64,000 bases of DNA from Actinoplanes regularis (GTDB lineage Bacteria; Actinomycetota; Actinomycetes; Mycobacteriales; Micromonosporaceae). The notes below the pieces were generated by a model. That model searched no databases, was not told the DNA's origin, and saw only the letters and a program-made list of their open reading frames with translations. The position numbers were made by a program, and so were the translations under genes. Every line of letters starts with the position of its first letter. Within the stretch, counting starts at the first letter, position 1. Shown here piece after piece: positions 52,015 through 58,886 of this stretch. Location: contig NZ_FZNR01000013.1 in the NCBI RefSeq assembly GCF_900188005.1, forward strand, positions 176,526 to 240,525. The letters are read 5' to 3'.

Positions 52015-52224
52015 GTGTTGGACTCCACCGTCCGAGCCCTCTGGCTCGCTCTCATGATCTTCTTCAGCCTCGCGGTTGGCGCGGTCGCCGGCCTGCTTGA
52101 CTGGGCGAGCGGAAGCAACCCTTTCGCTGCCGTGCTGAAGGGTGGCGCTGCCTTTGCCGCGACGCTGCTCCTTCTGCTAGCGATCTTCTACTTCGCGACG
52201 GGCGGCGGCAAAACGAACCCCTGA
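52015..52224 (+). CDS. Small two-helix membrane protein, 69 aa
   Basis: GTG start at 52015, after AAGAAAGG. Two hydrophobic segments (about residues 7-28 and 42-62) with a short loop SGSNPFAAVLKGG and a Gly/Lys-rich C-terminus. No family recognised. It lies directly behind the pirin fragment at the left edge of the island and is followed by a hairpin. Confidence 0.65.
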   Translation: MLDSTVRALWLALMIFFSLAVGAVAGLLDWASGSNPFAAVLKGGAAFAATLLLLLAIFYFATGGGKTNP

Positions 52225-52231
52225 ACGGCAA

Positions 52232-52274
52232 GGAGCCCGGCCCCCGGGACACGGACCCCAGGGAGCCGGGCTCC
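52232..52274. terminator. Candidate hairpin between convergent genes
   Basis: GGAGCCCGGC at 52232-52241 pairs with GCCGGGCTCC at 52265-52274, a perfect 10-bp stem with a 23-base loop. It lies between the small membrane protein gene and the convergent APH gene, so it could end either transcript. Confidence 0.55.
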
Positions 52275-52324
52275 GGTTACCGTTCGCGCGTCTCCGCCGG
52301 GCCAGGGACACGGTGGAACGGGAA

Positions 52325-53113
52325 TCAGATGTTGGAACCGATCTCGCGTCGGTAGGCCGACCATTGGCCGGTCCAGTCCGCGAGATCGTGCATCCAGCCC
52401 GGCGAGGTCGGCTGGGCCTTTAATGCCCACTTCGCGGCGTTGTTCCACGCAAAGTCGTCCAGGACGTCAGGACCGATCCCGCTCCATGCGGGATACCGGG
52501 CCAGCCACTGTTCAGCCTGATCAGGCGTGTGGCCGCTGCCGATCAACCACTGGGCGAGCATGGCCAGCTCGACCCACGGGGCTGCCCTGGTGGCGAAGGC
52601 CCAGTCGACGATCCGCAGGCCGTGCGCCGTGACGATCAGATTGGCCGCGCCAAGATCGGTATGAACCAGTGTGTCGCCGTCCATCGCGGGATGTTCGAAC
52701 CCGAGCCGTGCCTTCGGGCTGAACAACGGCACGTCCGGCGCGGGCGTCCTGCCGAGCGCCGTCAGCGCCTCTCCCAGCAGGTCGAGATCAGGGCTACCCG
52801 GTGACAGGTCGGCATGCGGGCCTTCGCAGTGCTCGAAGCCCACGACCAGCCAGTCGGCCGTCTCGAACTGCCATTTGACCGCGGGTGAGTGCGACCCGCT
52901 GACGGCCTCACTCACCCGCAGCTCGAAGCGCAGTGACCGGACACCGAATTCGGTGTGTGCTGCCTTGACGAAAACCTGCCCGTTCGCCCCGGTGACGGTT
53001 GCGGCTATCTCCGCGTGATCACCAGCCGCCGCGGGATTGGCATGAGTTCCGCCGACGCGGTCGGCTACCCCCTTCGTGACGGTCTCGGGCAGAGCAGCCC
53101 AGTCAATGCGCAT
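52325..53113 (-). CDS. APH-fold phosphotransferase, 262 aa
   Basis: A compact aminoglycoside phosphotransferase-like protein. The N-lobe has Lys50 in QVFVKAAHTE and Glu64; the catalytic loop LVHTDLGAANLIV covers residues 149-161 and Asp170 lies in LRIVDWAFA. All kinase residues are present. It is the last gene of a tight reverse-strand operon with a JmjC oxygenase and an AWH-motif protein (16-base gap). The substrate is unknown; context suggests a product of the neighbouring enzymes. Resistance is possible but not indicated. Confidence 0.85.
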   Translation of the reverse strand: MRIDWAALPETVTKGVADRVGGTHANPAAAGDHAEIAATVTGANGQVFVKAAHTEFGVRSLRFELRVSEAVSGSHSPAVKWQFETADWLVVGFEHCEGPHADLSPGSPDLDLLGEALTALGRTPAPDVPLFSPKARLGFEHPAMDGDTLVHTDLGAANLIVTAHGLRIVDWAFATRAAPWVELAMLAQWLIGSGHTPDQAEQWLARYPAWSGIGPDVLDDFAWNNAAKWALKAQPTSPGWMHDLADWTGQWSAYRREIGSNI

Positions 53114-53129
53114 CGGTCAGTCAGCCCTT

Positions 53130-53606
53130 TCAAATTCCCGGGTTCGGCGGGCAGCAGGACTTCGCCTCGCCGTCCCAGAACTCGGGGTCGATGTAGTAGC
53201 CGGTCGCCTTGAGAGCCTGGCGGGTGTACTCCATGGAGGAGCCGTCCGCCATACCCTCGGTCAGGATCGGCACGTGGTGCACGAAGCCTTCCGCGATCTG
53301 CTCACAGGCGGCGGCGTACGGCTCGGTGTGTTGCAGCGACACGTGCCAGGCTGCGTCGACCGGCTCGGTCGGGACGACGCGGTAGGACCGGCCGTCCGGC
53401 AGCAGCCGGCCGAAATCGGGGTCGTGCCGCGAGTCGGCGTGCGCCTTGAGCATGAGCAGCATCTGTCCGACGGCCCGCCGAGCGTAGATCTTGGTGACCT
53501 CCTGACGAGCGGCGAAGAAGCTGGCGAGCTTGTCGAAGGTCTCCGGGTCGATGAGGGTCTGGGGGTCCTTGTTGGCCTGGACCGGCAATGCGGTCGTGAG
53601 GGTCAC
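53130..53606 (-). CDS. GRDP-like small protein ending in CCPPNPGI, 158 aa
   Basis: The central motif DAAWHVSLQHTEPYAAACEQ (Trp87, His88, His93, Tyr97, Cys101), followed by FVHHVPI, resembles the conserved core of glycine-rich domain-containing proteins (DxxWHxFILHT...HHxP). The function of that core is not known. The C-terminus is Asp/Glu-rich and closes with SCCPPNPGI, an unusual Cys/Pro tail. GTG 53606 follows AAGGAGGAG. It sits between the oxygenase and kinase genes and is clearly part of their operon. Confidence 0.78.
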   Translation of the reverse strand: MTLTTALPVQANKDPQTLIDPETFDKLASFFAARQEVTKIYARRAVGQMLLMLKAHADSRHDPDFGRLLPDGRSYRVVPTEPVDAAWHVSLQHTEPYAAACEQIAEGFVHHVPILTEGMADGSSMEYTRQALKATGYYIDPEFWDGEAKSCCPPNPGI

Positions 53607-53664
53607 GGCTCCTCCTTGGGGGTGTATGGATCGCCGACGCCTGGTGCGCCGGTGAAATCCCGAA

Positions 53665-54615
53665 TCAACGGGCCAATTGGTGCTGGCCGACCTGGCTTGG
53701 TGCGTGGGAGACGTAGTCGATGTTCGGTTCGGTGCGTGCTACCTGGAGCAACTCGGCGGCAAGGGCGCTGACGTCGACGCTGGACAGCCAGTCCGTCAGC
53801 AGGTCTCGCGCCTCGGCGATCTGTCCGGCGAAGGCAGCGGGGTCGACGACGCTGGCGGGCGGGATGACGCGCCGCAGTGGTGTCGAGGTGAGCGCGGCCT
53901 GGGCCAGCTTTCCGGCGATCCAGTAGCCCGTACGCTCGCGAGCCACGAAGGTGACGTGGACGCTCTCCTCCGTCTGGTTACGCGCGTGCGGGTTGTGCAT
54001 CCATCCGCGTGGAAGCATCAGGATCTGGCCAGGGCCGAGGTCGAACTCGAAGTCAGGTCGCATCGACTTCATGCGGTCGAGGACACCGCTACCTGGCGGA
54101 GTATTGGACGCGAATTGCTCACGGTGAGGCTCCTCGACCCCGGGCTCCCAGATCTGCCAGGTCTTGCGCCCGGCGAGCTGGTAGACGAAACCCATGTTCT
54201 GGTCCCAGTGGTGATGAAGACCTTGCCCTCCTGCCGGGGTGACGAAGCCGGTGGCGTAGGTGCCATATCCGGTCTCGTTCTGGATCGCCGCGCAGATCGC
54301 GTGCACCCCGGGACACCAGCGGTGCAGATTGCGCAGCTGGACGGTGTAGCCTCGGCCGCGCCACTTCGCGACCTTGCCGGGATCGAGGTAGCCGTCCGTG
54401 GTGTACGCCCGGGAGTGGAGCGCCGCCCCATCCTTGATCACGACGAGCTGTTCTGCGGGTGCGGTACCGGTGTCGAGGTAACCGTTGATGAGTTCCGCGT
54501 TGACGTCGTCGCGAACACGGCTCTCGTTGGGCGGCGTGTGAAGCGTCGGCTTCATCGGCCAGGCGGCCAGCATGTCGCTGACTGTGGCCTCGTCAAAAAA
54601 CATCGATAGGGACAT
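53665..54615 (-). CDS. JmjC/cupin-4 type Fe(II)/2-oxoglutarate oxygenase, 316 aa
   Basis: A JmjC-like cupin with the iron-binding HxD in HHHWDQN (His136, Asp138) and the distal His207 in LPRGWMHNPHA; LAGRKTWQIWEP lies between, as in bacterial protein or peptide hydroxylases. About 100 C-terminal residues form a helical domain. The best start is ATG 54615, six bases after GGAGG; ATG 54621 is too near. Known relatives hydroxylate ribosomal proteins or peptides. Here the likely substrate is one of the tiny proteins encoded just upstream. Confidence 0.87.
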   Translation of the reverse strand: MSLSMFFDEATVSDMLAAWPMKPTLHTPPNESRVRDDVNAELINGYLDTGTAPAEQLVVIKDGAALHSRAYTTDGYLDPGKVAKWRGRGYTVQLRNLHRWCPGVHAICAAIQNETGYGTYATGFVTPAGGQGLHHHWDQNMGFVYQLAGRKTWQIWEPGVEEPHREQFASNTPPGSGVLDRMKSMRPDFEFDLGPGQILMLPRGWMHNPHARNQTEESVHVTFVARERTGYWIAGKLAQAALTSTPLRRVIPPASVVDPAAFAGQIAEARDLLTDWLSSVDVSALAAELLQVARTEPNIDYVSHAPSQVGQHQLAR

Positions 54616-54681
54616 TTCCATCCTCCGGGGTGCGGGAGTGGTTAGGTCCGGGTTTAATGCGCTGCTTCCGATCGAGTGGCC

Positions 54682-54768
54682 CTAGCCTTCGCCGCTGTCG
54701 AGTACGAGTTGTTCGACGGCGGTCTGCATGTCGTCCGGAACTAGCTCTTGCGGCCTAGCGACCTTCAT
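54682..54768 (-). CDS. Very short ORF, 28 aa, between the 57-aa ORF and the oxygenase gene
   Basis: An ATG at 54768 opens a 28-codon frame that starts 14 bases inside the end of the 57-aa ORF and ends 66 bases before the JmjC start. It is acidic, begins MKVARPQELVPDD and ends LDSGEG. It has no clear ribosome site, so translation would rely on coupling to the preceding ORF. Size and position fit a peptide precursor or leader, but chance cannot be excluded. Confidence 0.35.
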   Translation of the reverse strand: MKVARPQELVPDDMQTAVEQLVLDSGEG

Positions 54769-54928
54769 TAGGTTTCGGGTCAGGGACCCAGATCTCGCGG
54801 CCGGGGCCGCTCCCCGTATCAACCCAAATCAAGTCGCCTGGTTGCCCGTCGGGACCGCTTTTTCGAGAAACAACGGCGAACGCGGGCCGATCGTTTTCCG
54901 GGGCGGACGCTCCGCTGGTTCGGCTCAT
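54755..54928 (-). CDS. Small protein, 57 aa, first ORF of the JmjC operon, possible peptide precursor
   Basis: An ATG at 54928 lies seven bases after a perfect GGAGG on the reverse strand. The product is hydrophilic, rich in Gly, Pro, Asp and Ser, has no Cys and no membrane helix. Two related motifs near the C-terminus, DLIWVD (around residue 35) and EIWVPD (around 47), are twelve residues apart and each ends in Asp, a residue that JmjC enzymes can hydroxylate. It precedes the oxygenase gene in the same direction. I recognise no family. Confidence 0.6.
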   Translation of the reverse strand: MSRTSGASAPENDRPAFAVVSRKSGPDGQPGDLIWVDTGSGPGREIWVPDPKPNEGR

Positions 54929-55036
54929 CGGCTCGCCTCCGTGATCTTCGGGGTCCGTGCAGGAATTGATCGAATATCGCGGACGCTGAGACCCGGGCGG
55001 GCCGCGCGCCCTGGTGGTCTGTGCGAGGAGCCAGCA

Positions 55037-55282
55037 TCACGGGCCACCGCCCGCGCGTCGTATCTGCGCCGGAGTCAGCGAGCCAGCTCGGCCGATTTGT
55101 GGGAAGGAACGGGTCGATTCTGCTGACCAATGAGGCGCGTTCGGGGGTGTGCTGGCCCCGCGTTGACGAATCTCTCGGAGGTGCAACTCCATGCAGAGCC
55201 ACGCCAGGCCGCCCACACACCTCCGCCGCTGCAGAAAGAACACGCGGTGCCACCATTCGCGATCTTCCTTTCGATGGTCCAT
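55037..55282 (-). CDS. Possible small ORF, 81 aa, upstream of the JmjC operon
   Basis: ATG 55282 lies four bases after GGGAGG on the reverse strand. The product begins MDHRKEDREWWHRVFFLQRR and is basic and aromatic in its first half, with two Cys; the second half looks random. It runs in the same direction as the JmjC operon, 108 bases upstream of the 57-aa ORF. Codon use is mixed. It could be the first operon gene or a chance frame. Confidence 0.3.
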   Translation of the reverse strand: MDHRKEDREWWHRVFFLQRRRCVGGLAWLCMELHLREIRQRGASTPPNAPHWSAESTRSFPQIGRAGSLTPAQIRRAGGGP

Positions 55283-55361
55283 AACGCCTCCCGCAGATTT
55301 CGTGAATCGATCCCCGATGGCTTGACGCTAGGGCGATCAGGGGGAGAACAGTGGCATTCGA

Positions 55362-55417
55362 GTGCTGCCATCAGGCACTCTGTGGACCTGGCAGCATTGG
55401 CAGCGCTCTGGCAGCAC
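55362..55417. promoter_or_regulatory. Inverted repeat and GGCAGC array in front of the XRE gene
   Basis: GTGCTGCCA (55362-55370) and TGGCAGCAC (55409-55417) form a perfect nine-base inverted repeat 38 bases apart. Within it GGCAGC recurs at 55390, 55399 and 55410, spaced by about one helical turn. The block ends 13 bases before the XRE start, so it is a good candidate for an autoregulatory operator. Confidence 0.6.
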
Positions 55418-55430
55418 GGAGGGAATCACC

Positions 55431-56690
55431 GTGGAAACGTTCGGGCATGCCGCTCGACGCCTGCGTGGTGGCATGTCACTCCGTGAGGCCGCTCGACGCG
55501 CACACCTCGACTCCGGGCACCTGTCGCGAGTCGAGGCGGACAAGCGCCCACCCACGCCACTCATCGCTCAGGCGCTCGACGATGTCTACAAAGCAGGCGG
55601 AAAGCTTGTCTCGCTGGCCGAAGCACACGGCGAGCCGTTGAAGTTGGACAACGGGATCTGGCGACCGAAGGACTCCGAACGGCTAGCAGTCGCAGTGCTC
55701 GCGACGACGCCCACGGCAGAGAATGCCCTCACCTTGGCGCACCAATGGCTCATCGCCGAGCCGCCGCAGGTGACCGCTACTCGTGCCGGCCGGCGGATCG
55801 GCGTGGCCCAAGTTCAAGACGTCGAGAAGCGCGTCCATCAACTCCGCAAGCTCGATGACTACGTCGGTGGGCAGGACACACACGCAATGGTCACCGCAGA
55901 GCTCGCGGCGACAACCGCCCTGCTACGCGACGCCGCATACACCGAGGAGATCGGCAAACGGCTCCTTGTCGCCATCGGCGAACTGGCTCAGGTGGCCGGA
56001 TGGGTTACCAGCGACGCTGGCCACCACGCCGAGGCCGAGCGCTATTACCTCGCCGGAATGCGGGCGGCCCATGCGGGCGGAGATGTCGCGGGCGCAGCGA
56101 ACAACCTCTCGTCGCTCGCATACCAGATAGCGACGGTCGGTGACGCCCGAGAAGCCGTGACGCTCGCGAAATCGGCCTACGCCGGCGCCCGCAGCGCGGC
56201 CACCTCGACCACGAAGGCGCTCCTTGCCGAACGAGTGGCCTGGGCCGAAGCTCAGGTCGGCGACGTAACCGCTGCCGAGCGCGCTCTAGGCACGGTCGAG
56301 GAGCAGTACGAACATCGCCAAGCGGCGGACGATCCGATCTGGGTCTACTGGCTCGACGAGGGTGAGATCGACATCATGGCCGGGCGGGTCTGGACTCAGC
56401 TACGACGCCCACTGCGAGCGGTCCCCATCCTTGAGCGGGCGACCGCCGGATACGGCGATGACACCGGCCGGGAGACCGCGCTCTACCTGACCTGGCTCGC
56501 CGAATCTCTGCTCCAGGCGAACGAAGTCGAGCGCGCGGCCGAAGCGGCTACGCGAGCGCTTCGCTTGTCGCGGAAGGCCGGAAGCTCTCGCGTCTCCGAG
56601 CGCCTCCGCCTTCTCCGTGCCAAGCTCACGAAATTTTCCGGTTTGGCCGAAGCTGATGCCTTCGAGGAAGAGGCCAGCACCCTTGCGTGA
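55431..56690 (+). CDS. XRE-family regulator with TPR-like domain, 419 aa
   Basis: The GTG at 55431 has GGAGGG seven bases upstream. An XRE HTH occupies residues 5-60 (GMSLREAARRAHLDSGHLSR), and the rest is a string of helical hairpins resembling TPR repeats (about 110-400), as in actinomycete regulators that respond to small molecules or peptides. It is divergent from the JmjC operon and is the obvious candidate to control it. Codon use is less GC-biased than in the core genes nearby. Confidence 0.88.
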   Translation: METFGHAARRLRGGMSLREAARRAHLDSGHLSRVEADKRPPTPLIAQALDDVYKAGGKLVSLAEAHGEPLKLDNGIWRPKDSERLAVAVLATTPTAENALTLAHQWLIAEPPQVTATRAGRRIGVAQVQDVEKRVHQLRKLDDYVGGQDTHAMVTAELAATTALLRDAAYTEEIGKRLLVAIGELAQVAGWVTSDAGHHAEAERYYLAGMRAAHAGGDVAGAANNLSSLAYQIATVGDAREAVTLAKSAYAGARSAATSTTKALLAERVAWAEAQVGDVTAAERALGTVEEQYEHRQAADDPIWVYWLDEGEIDIMAGRVWTQLRRPLRAVPILERATAGYGDDTGRETALYLTWLAESLLQANEVERAAEAATRALRLSRKAGSSRVSERLRLLRAKLTKFSGLAEADAFEEEASTLA

Positions 56691-56753
56691 ACCGGTCTCG
56701 ACTCACGTCTGGCCTCGTAATACCTGCCGCCATGATGACACGACTCACTAACT

Positions 56754-56794
56754 CTTCAAATTTGAAGCGCATCCCTAGTGTTTCAGATTTGAAG
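56754..56794. promoter_or_regulatory. MarR-type operators in front of the pirin gene
   Basis: CTTCAAATTTGAAG (56754-56767) is a perfect 14-bp palindrome and TTTCAGATTTGAAG (56781-56794) a close variant. The marR promoter at 50343-50370 has two matching sites. The twelve bases GATTTGAAGGAG are identical in front of both genes. Confidence 0.75.
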
Positions 56795-56832
56795 GAGCTA
56801 CGCTGTAGTCCTCGAAGTCAGGAGGGCTTGAG

Positions 56833-57783
56833 ATGCCTGCGATCACCGTCGATGACGTCCTTGTACTGCCCCGTCTGCCGAAGCTGGACCCGGTCGCGAC
56901 GGAATACCGGCCGGTTCGCCGCCTTACGAGCGCGCCGAGCGGCTACGAGGGTGAAGGCTTCCCCGTCCGCCGCGCCTTCGCCGGTGTGCCGCTGAACGAG
57001 CTGGACCCGTTCATCCACCTGGACCAGATGGGCGAGGTGGATTACGCCCCGGGCGAGCCGAAGGGCACCCCGTGGCACCCGCACCGGGGATTCGAAACGG
57101 TCACCTACATGATCGACGGGATCATGGACCACCAGGACTCCCTCGGTGGCGGCGGATCGATCAGCAACAGCGACACCCAGTGGATGACGGCCGGTGCCGG
57201 CATCCTGCACATCGAGGCGCCGCCGGAGCACCTGGTGACGAGCGGTGGCCTGTTCCACGGCCTGCAGCTCTGGGTCAACCTGCCGCGCGCCGCCAAGATG
57301 ATCGACCCGAAGTACCAGGACATCCGTGGCAAGGAGTCCGCGCTGCTCACCACGCCGGACGGCGGCGCGCTGATCCGTGTCATCGCGGGCGAGATCGCCG
57401 GGCACTCGGGGCCCGGGTCCACCTTCACCCCGATCAACCTGCTCCATGTGACGCTGCAGCCCGGTGCGCGGCTCGACCTGCCCTGGCAGCCGGAGTACAA
57501 CGCGCTGGCCTACGTGCTCTCCGGGGAGGGCTGGGCCGGCACCGACATGCTGCCGATCAAACTCGGTCGACTTGCGACGTTCGGGTCCGGGGACGCGATC
57601 CGGCTCGAGGCGAAGAGCGAGCTGGACCTGTTCGTGATGGGTGGCCGGCCGATCCGGGAGCCGGTGGCGCACTACGGTCCGTTCGTGATGAACACGAAGG
57701 CCGAGCTCAAGCAGGCCTTCGAGGACTTCCAGAAGGGCCGCCTGGGGACAGTCCCGGCGACTCGTGTGCCGCACACCGACTGA
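56833..57783 (+). CDS. Pirin family protein, 316 aa
   Basis: A bicupin with the N-terminal metal site HPHRGFETV (His82, His84) and HIEAPPEH further on. RRAFAGVPLNELDPF and MGEVDYAPG are family signatures, and a second cupin follows (LPWQPEYNALAYVLSGEGWA). Bacterial pirins include quercetinase-like enzymes and redox-linked regulators; the activity here is unknown. The gene is preceded by two MarR-type sites, and a fragment of a second copy lies at 51868-51976. Confidence 0.93.
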   Translation: MPAITVDDVLVLPRLPKLDPVATEYRPVRRLTSAPSGYEGEGFPVRRAFAGVPLNELDPFIHLDQMGEVDYAPGEPKGTPWHPHRGFETVTYMIDGIMDHQDSLGGGGSISNSDTQWMTAGAGILHIEAPPEHLVTSGGLFHGLQLWVNLPRAAKMIDPKYQDIRGKESALLTTPDGGALIRVIAGEIAGHSGPGSTFTPINLLHVTLQPGARLDLPWQPEYNALAYVLSGEGWAGTDMLPIKLGRLATFGSGDAIRLEAKSELDLFVMGGRPIREPVAHYGPFVMNTKAELKQAFEDFQKGRLGTVPATRVPHTD

Positions 57784-57810
57784 CGTACCGGAAAACCTCA
57801 TCGGAATGCG

Positions 57811-57838
57811 AAAGGCCGGCCCCGGAGGGCCGGCCTTT
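57811..57838. terminator. Bidirectional terminator after the pirin gene
   Basis: AAAGGCCGGC... pairs with ...GCCGGCCTTT in a perfect stem with a short loop, flanked by A and T runs on both sides. It separates the convergent pirin and VOC genes. Confidence 0.88.
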
Positions 57839-57901
57839 CCGCAATGTTGCCTTCATCGAAGGCCGACTTGTCCGTGTACGCCGTCAGCGCGGCGCCCTCA
57901 C

Positions 57902-58666
57902 CTACGCGAAGGTCTGGAAAGCGGGCAGCGAGCCCAGCGCCAGCGTCAGCTCGACCGGGTGGTGCACCGGCGCCGCCACCGTGAACCGGGCGCCGAACGG
58001 GTCGCGGAGTTCCGCGAACTCGGTCAGGCCCGCCTCGGCCGGCTCCGAGATCAGCGCGCCGCCCAGGCGCTCGCAGCGGTCCGCCGCGGCCTCGATGTCC
58101 TCGACCTGGAACGCCGTGCGCCACCAGGCGCCACGGTAACCCGGGGTCAGGCCGGCGATGGCGTCGTGCGCCTGGTTCAGCCACTCGCCGGAACCGAAGT
58201 CGTGACGCAGCAGCCAGCCGAACGCGGAACCGTAGAACCGGGCCGCCGTGTGGTGGTCATCGGTGAGCAGCTCCGGCCACGACATCGTGCCCGGTTCGCC
58301 GCCGGCCTGCGCCCCGGCGAAGTCGGCCGGCTCCCAGAGGCCGAGCACCGCACCGGCCGGGTCGGCCACGATCGCCCGACGTCCCCCGTGCGCGTCGGCC
58401 GGGTGGCTCAGGCAGGTGCCGCCGGCCAGGGCGACCTGCTCAAGGGTCTCCTCGAGGTCGGGCGTGCTGAGGTGGTTCAGCCATCCGTCGGGACGGTCCG
58501 CCTGGCTCCGGGTGAGGCCCGCTACGACCCGCCCGTTCAGCTTGAAGCGGTCACCGGCTGATTCCCAGTCGAACAACTCTCCGTAGAACTGCGCCGCTCG
58601 CGCAGGGTCTGCACTTGCCAGCTCCACCCAGCAGGGTGTCAGTGGTGCATAGCCTCTGATCCGCAT
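57902..58666 (-). CDS. VOC (glyoxalase/bleomycin resistance) family protein, about 254 aa
   Basis: Two VOC modules: residues about 8-120 (PCWVELASADPARAAQFYGE, DWESAGDRF) and 130-250 (SWPELLTDDHHTAARFYGS, FGW, then AELRDPFGARFTV). The start ATG 58666 has GGAG six bases upstream; the frame extends to 58747. Such two-module proteins occur widely in actinomycetes with unknown substrates. A metal-dependent fold is expected. Confidence 0.85.
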   Translation of the reverse strand: MRIRGYAPLTPCWVELASADPARAAQFYGELFDWESAGDRFKLNGRVVAGLTRSQADRPDGWLNHLSTPDLEETLEQVALAGGTCLSHPADAHGGRRAIVADPAGAVLGLWEPADFAGAQAGGEPGTMSWPELLTDDHHTAARFYGSAFGWLLRHDFGSGEWLNQAHDAIAGLTPGYRGAWWRTAFQVEDIEAAADRCERLGGALISEPAEAGLTEFAELRDPFGARFTVAAPVHHPVELTLALGSLPAFQTFA

Positions 58667-58886
58667 GTGCCGCTCCATCGTGGACGTCCCCAGTTGCTTG
58701 AGCACTCTACGGCACTGATAACGCTTCGTCACCACCGTACGGTTCATTGTCCGGTTTAGAGCAGTATTAAACTACGTAGCGTGAGTGCTTGAGTGATCCA
58801 GGTGATCCCCGACGGCATCGTGGGGCAGATCTGAAAAGTGGTTCACGTTGGGCGCGCTCCCCGAGTCGCATCAGTGGTACAAGATG

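Larger units (their letters stand above)
54929..55430. other. Divergent promoter region between the JmjC operon and the XRE gene
   Basis: About 500 bases lie between the divergent ORFs. The region is less GC-rich than average and should hold promoters for both sides. Open frames on both strands are mostly uninformative; the one with a ribosome site (55037-55282, reverse) is listed separately. The right end holds an inverted repeat and three GGCAGC copies described separately. Confidence 0.5.

Noticed and set aside
51816..52100. Open frame of 94 codons over the pirin fragment
   Set aside because: The homology to pirin covers only part of it, then runs into unrelated sequence and overlaps the membrane protein gene; treated as a pseudogene fragment.
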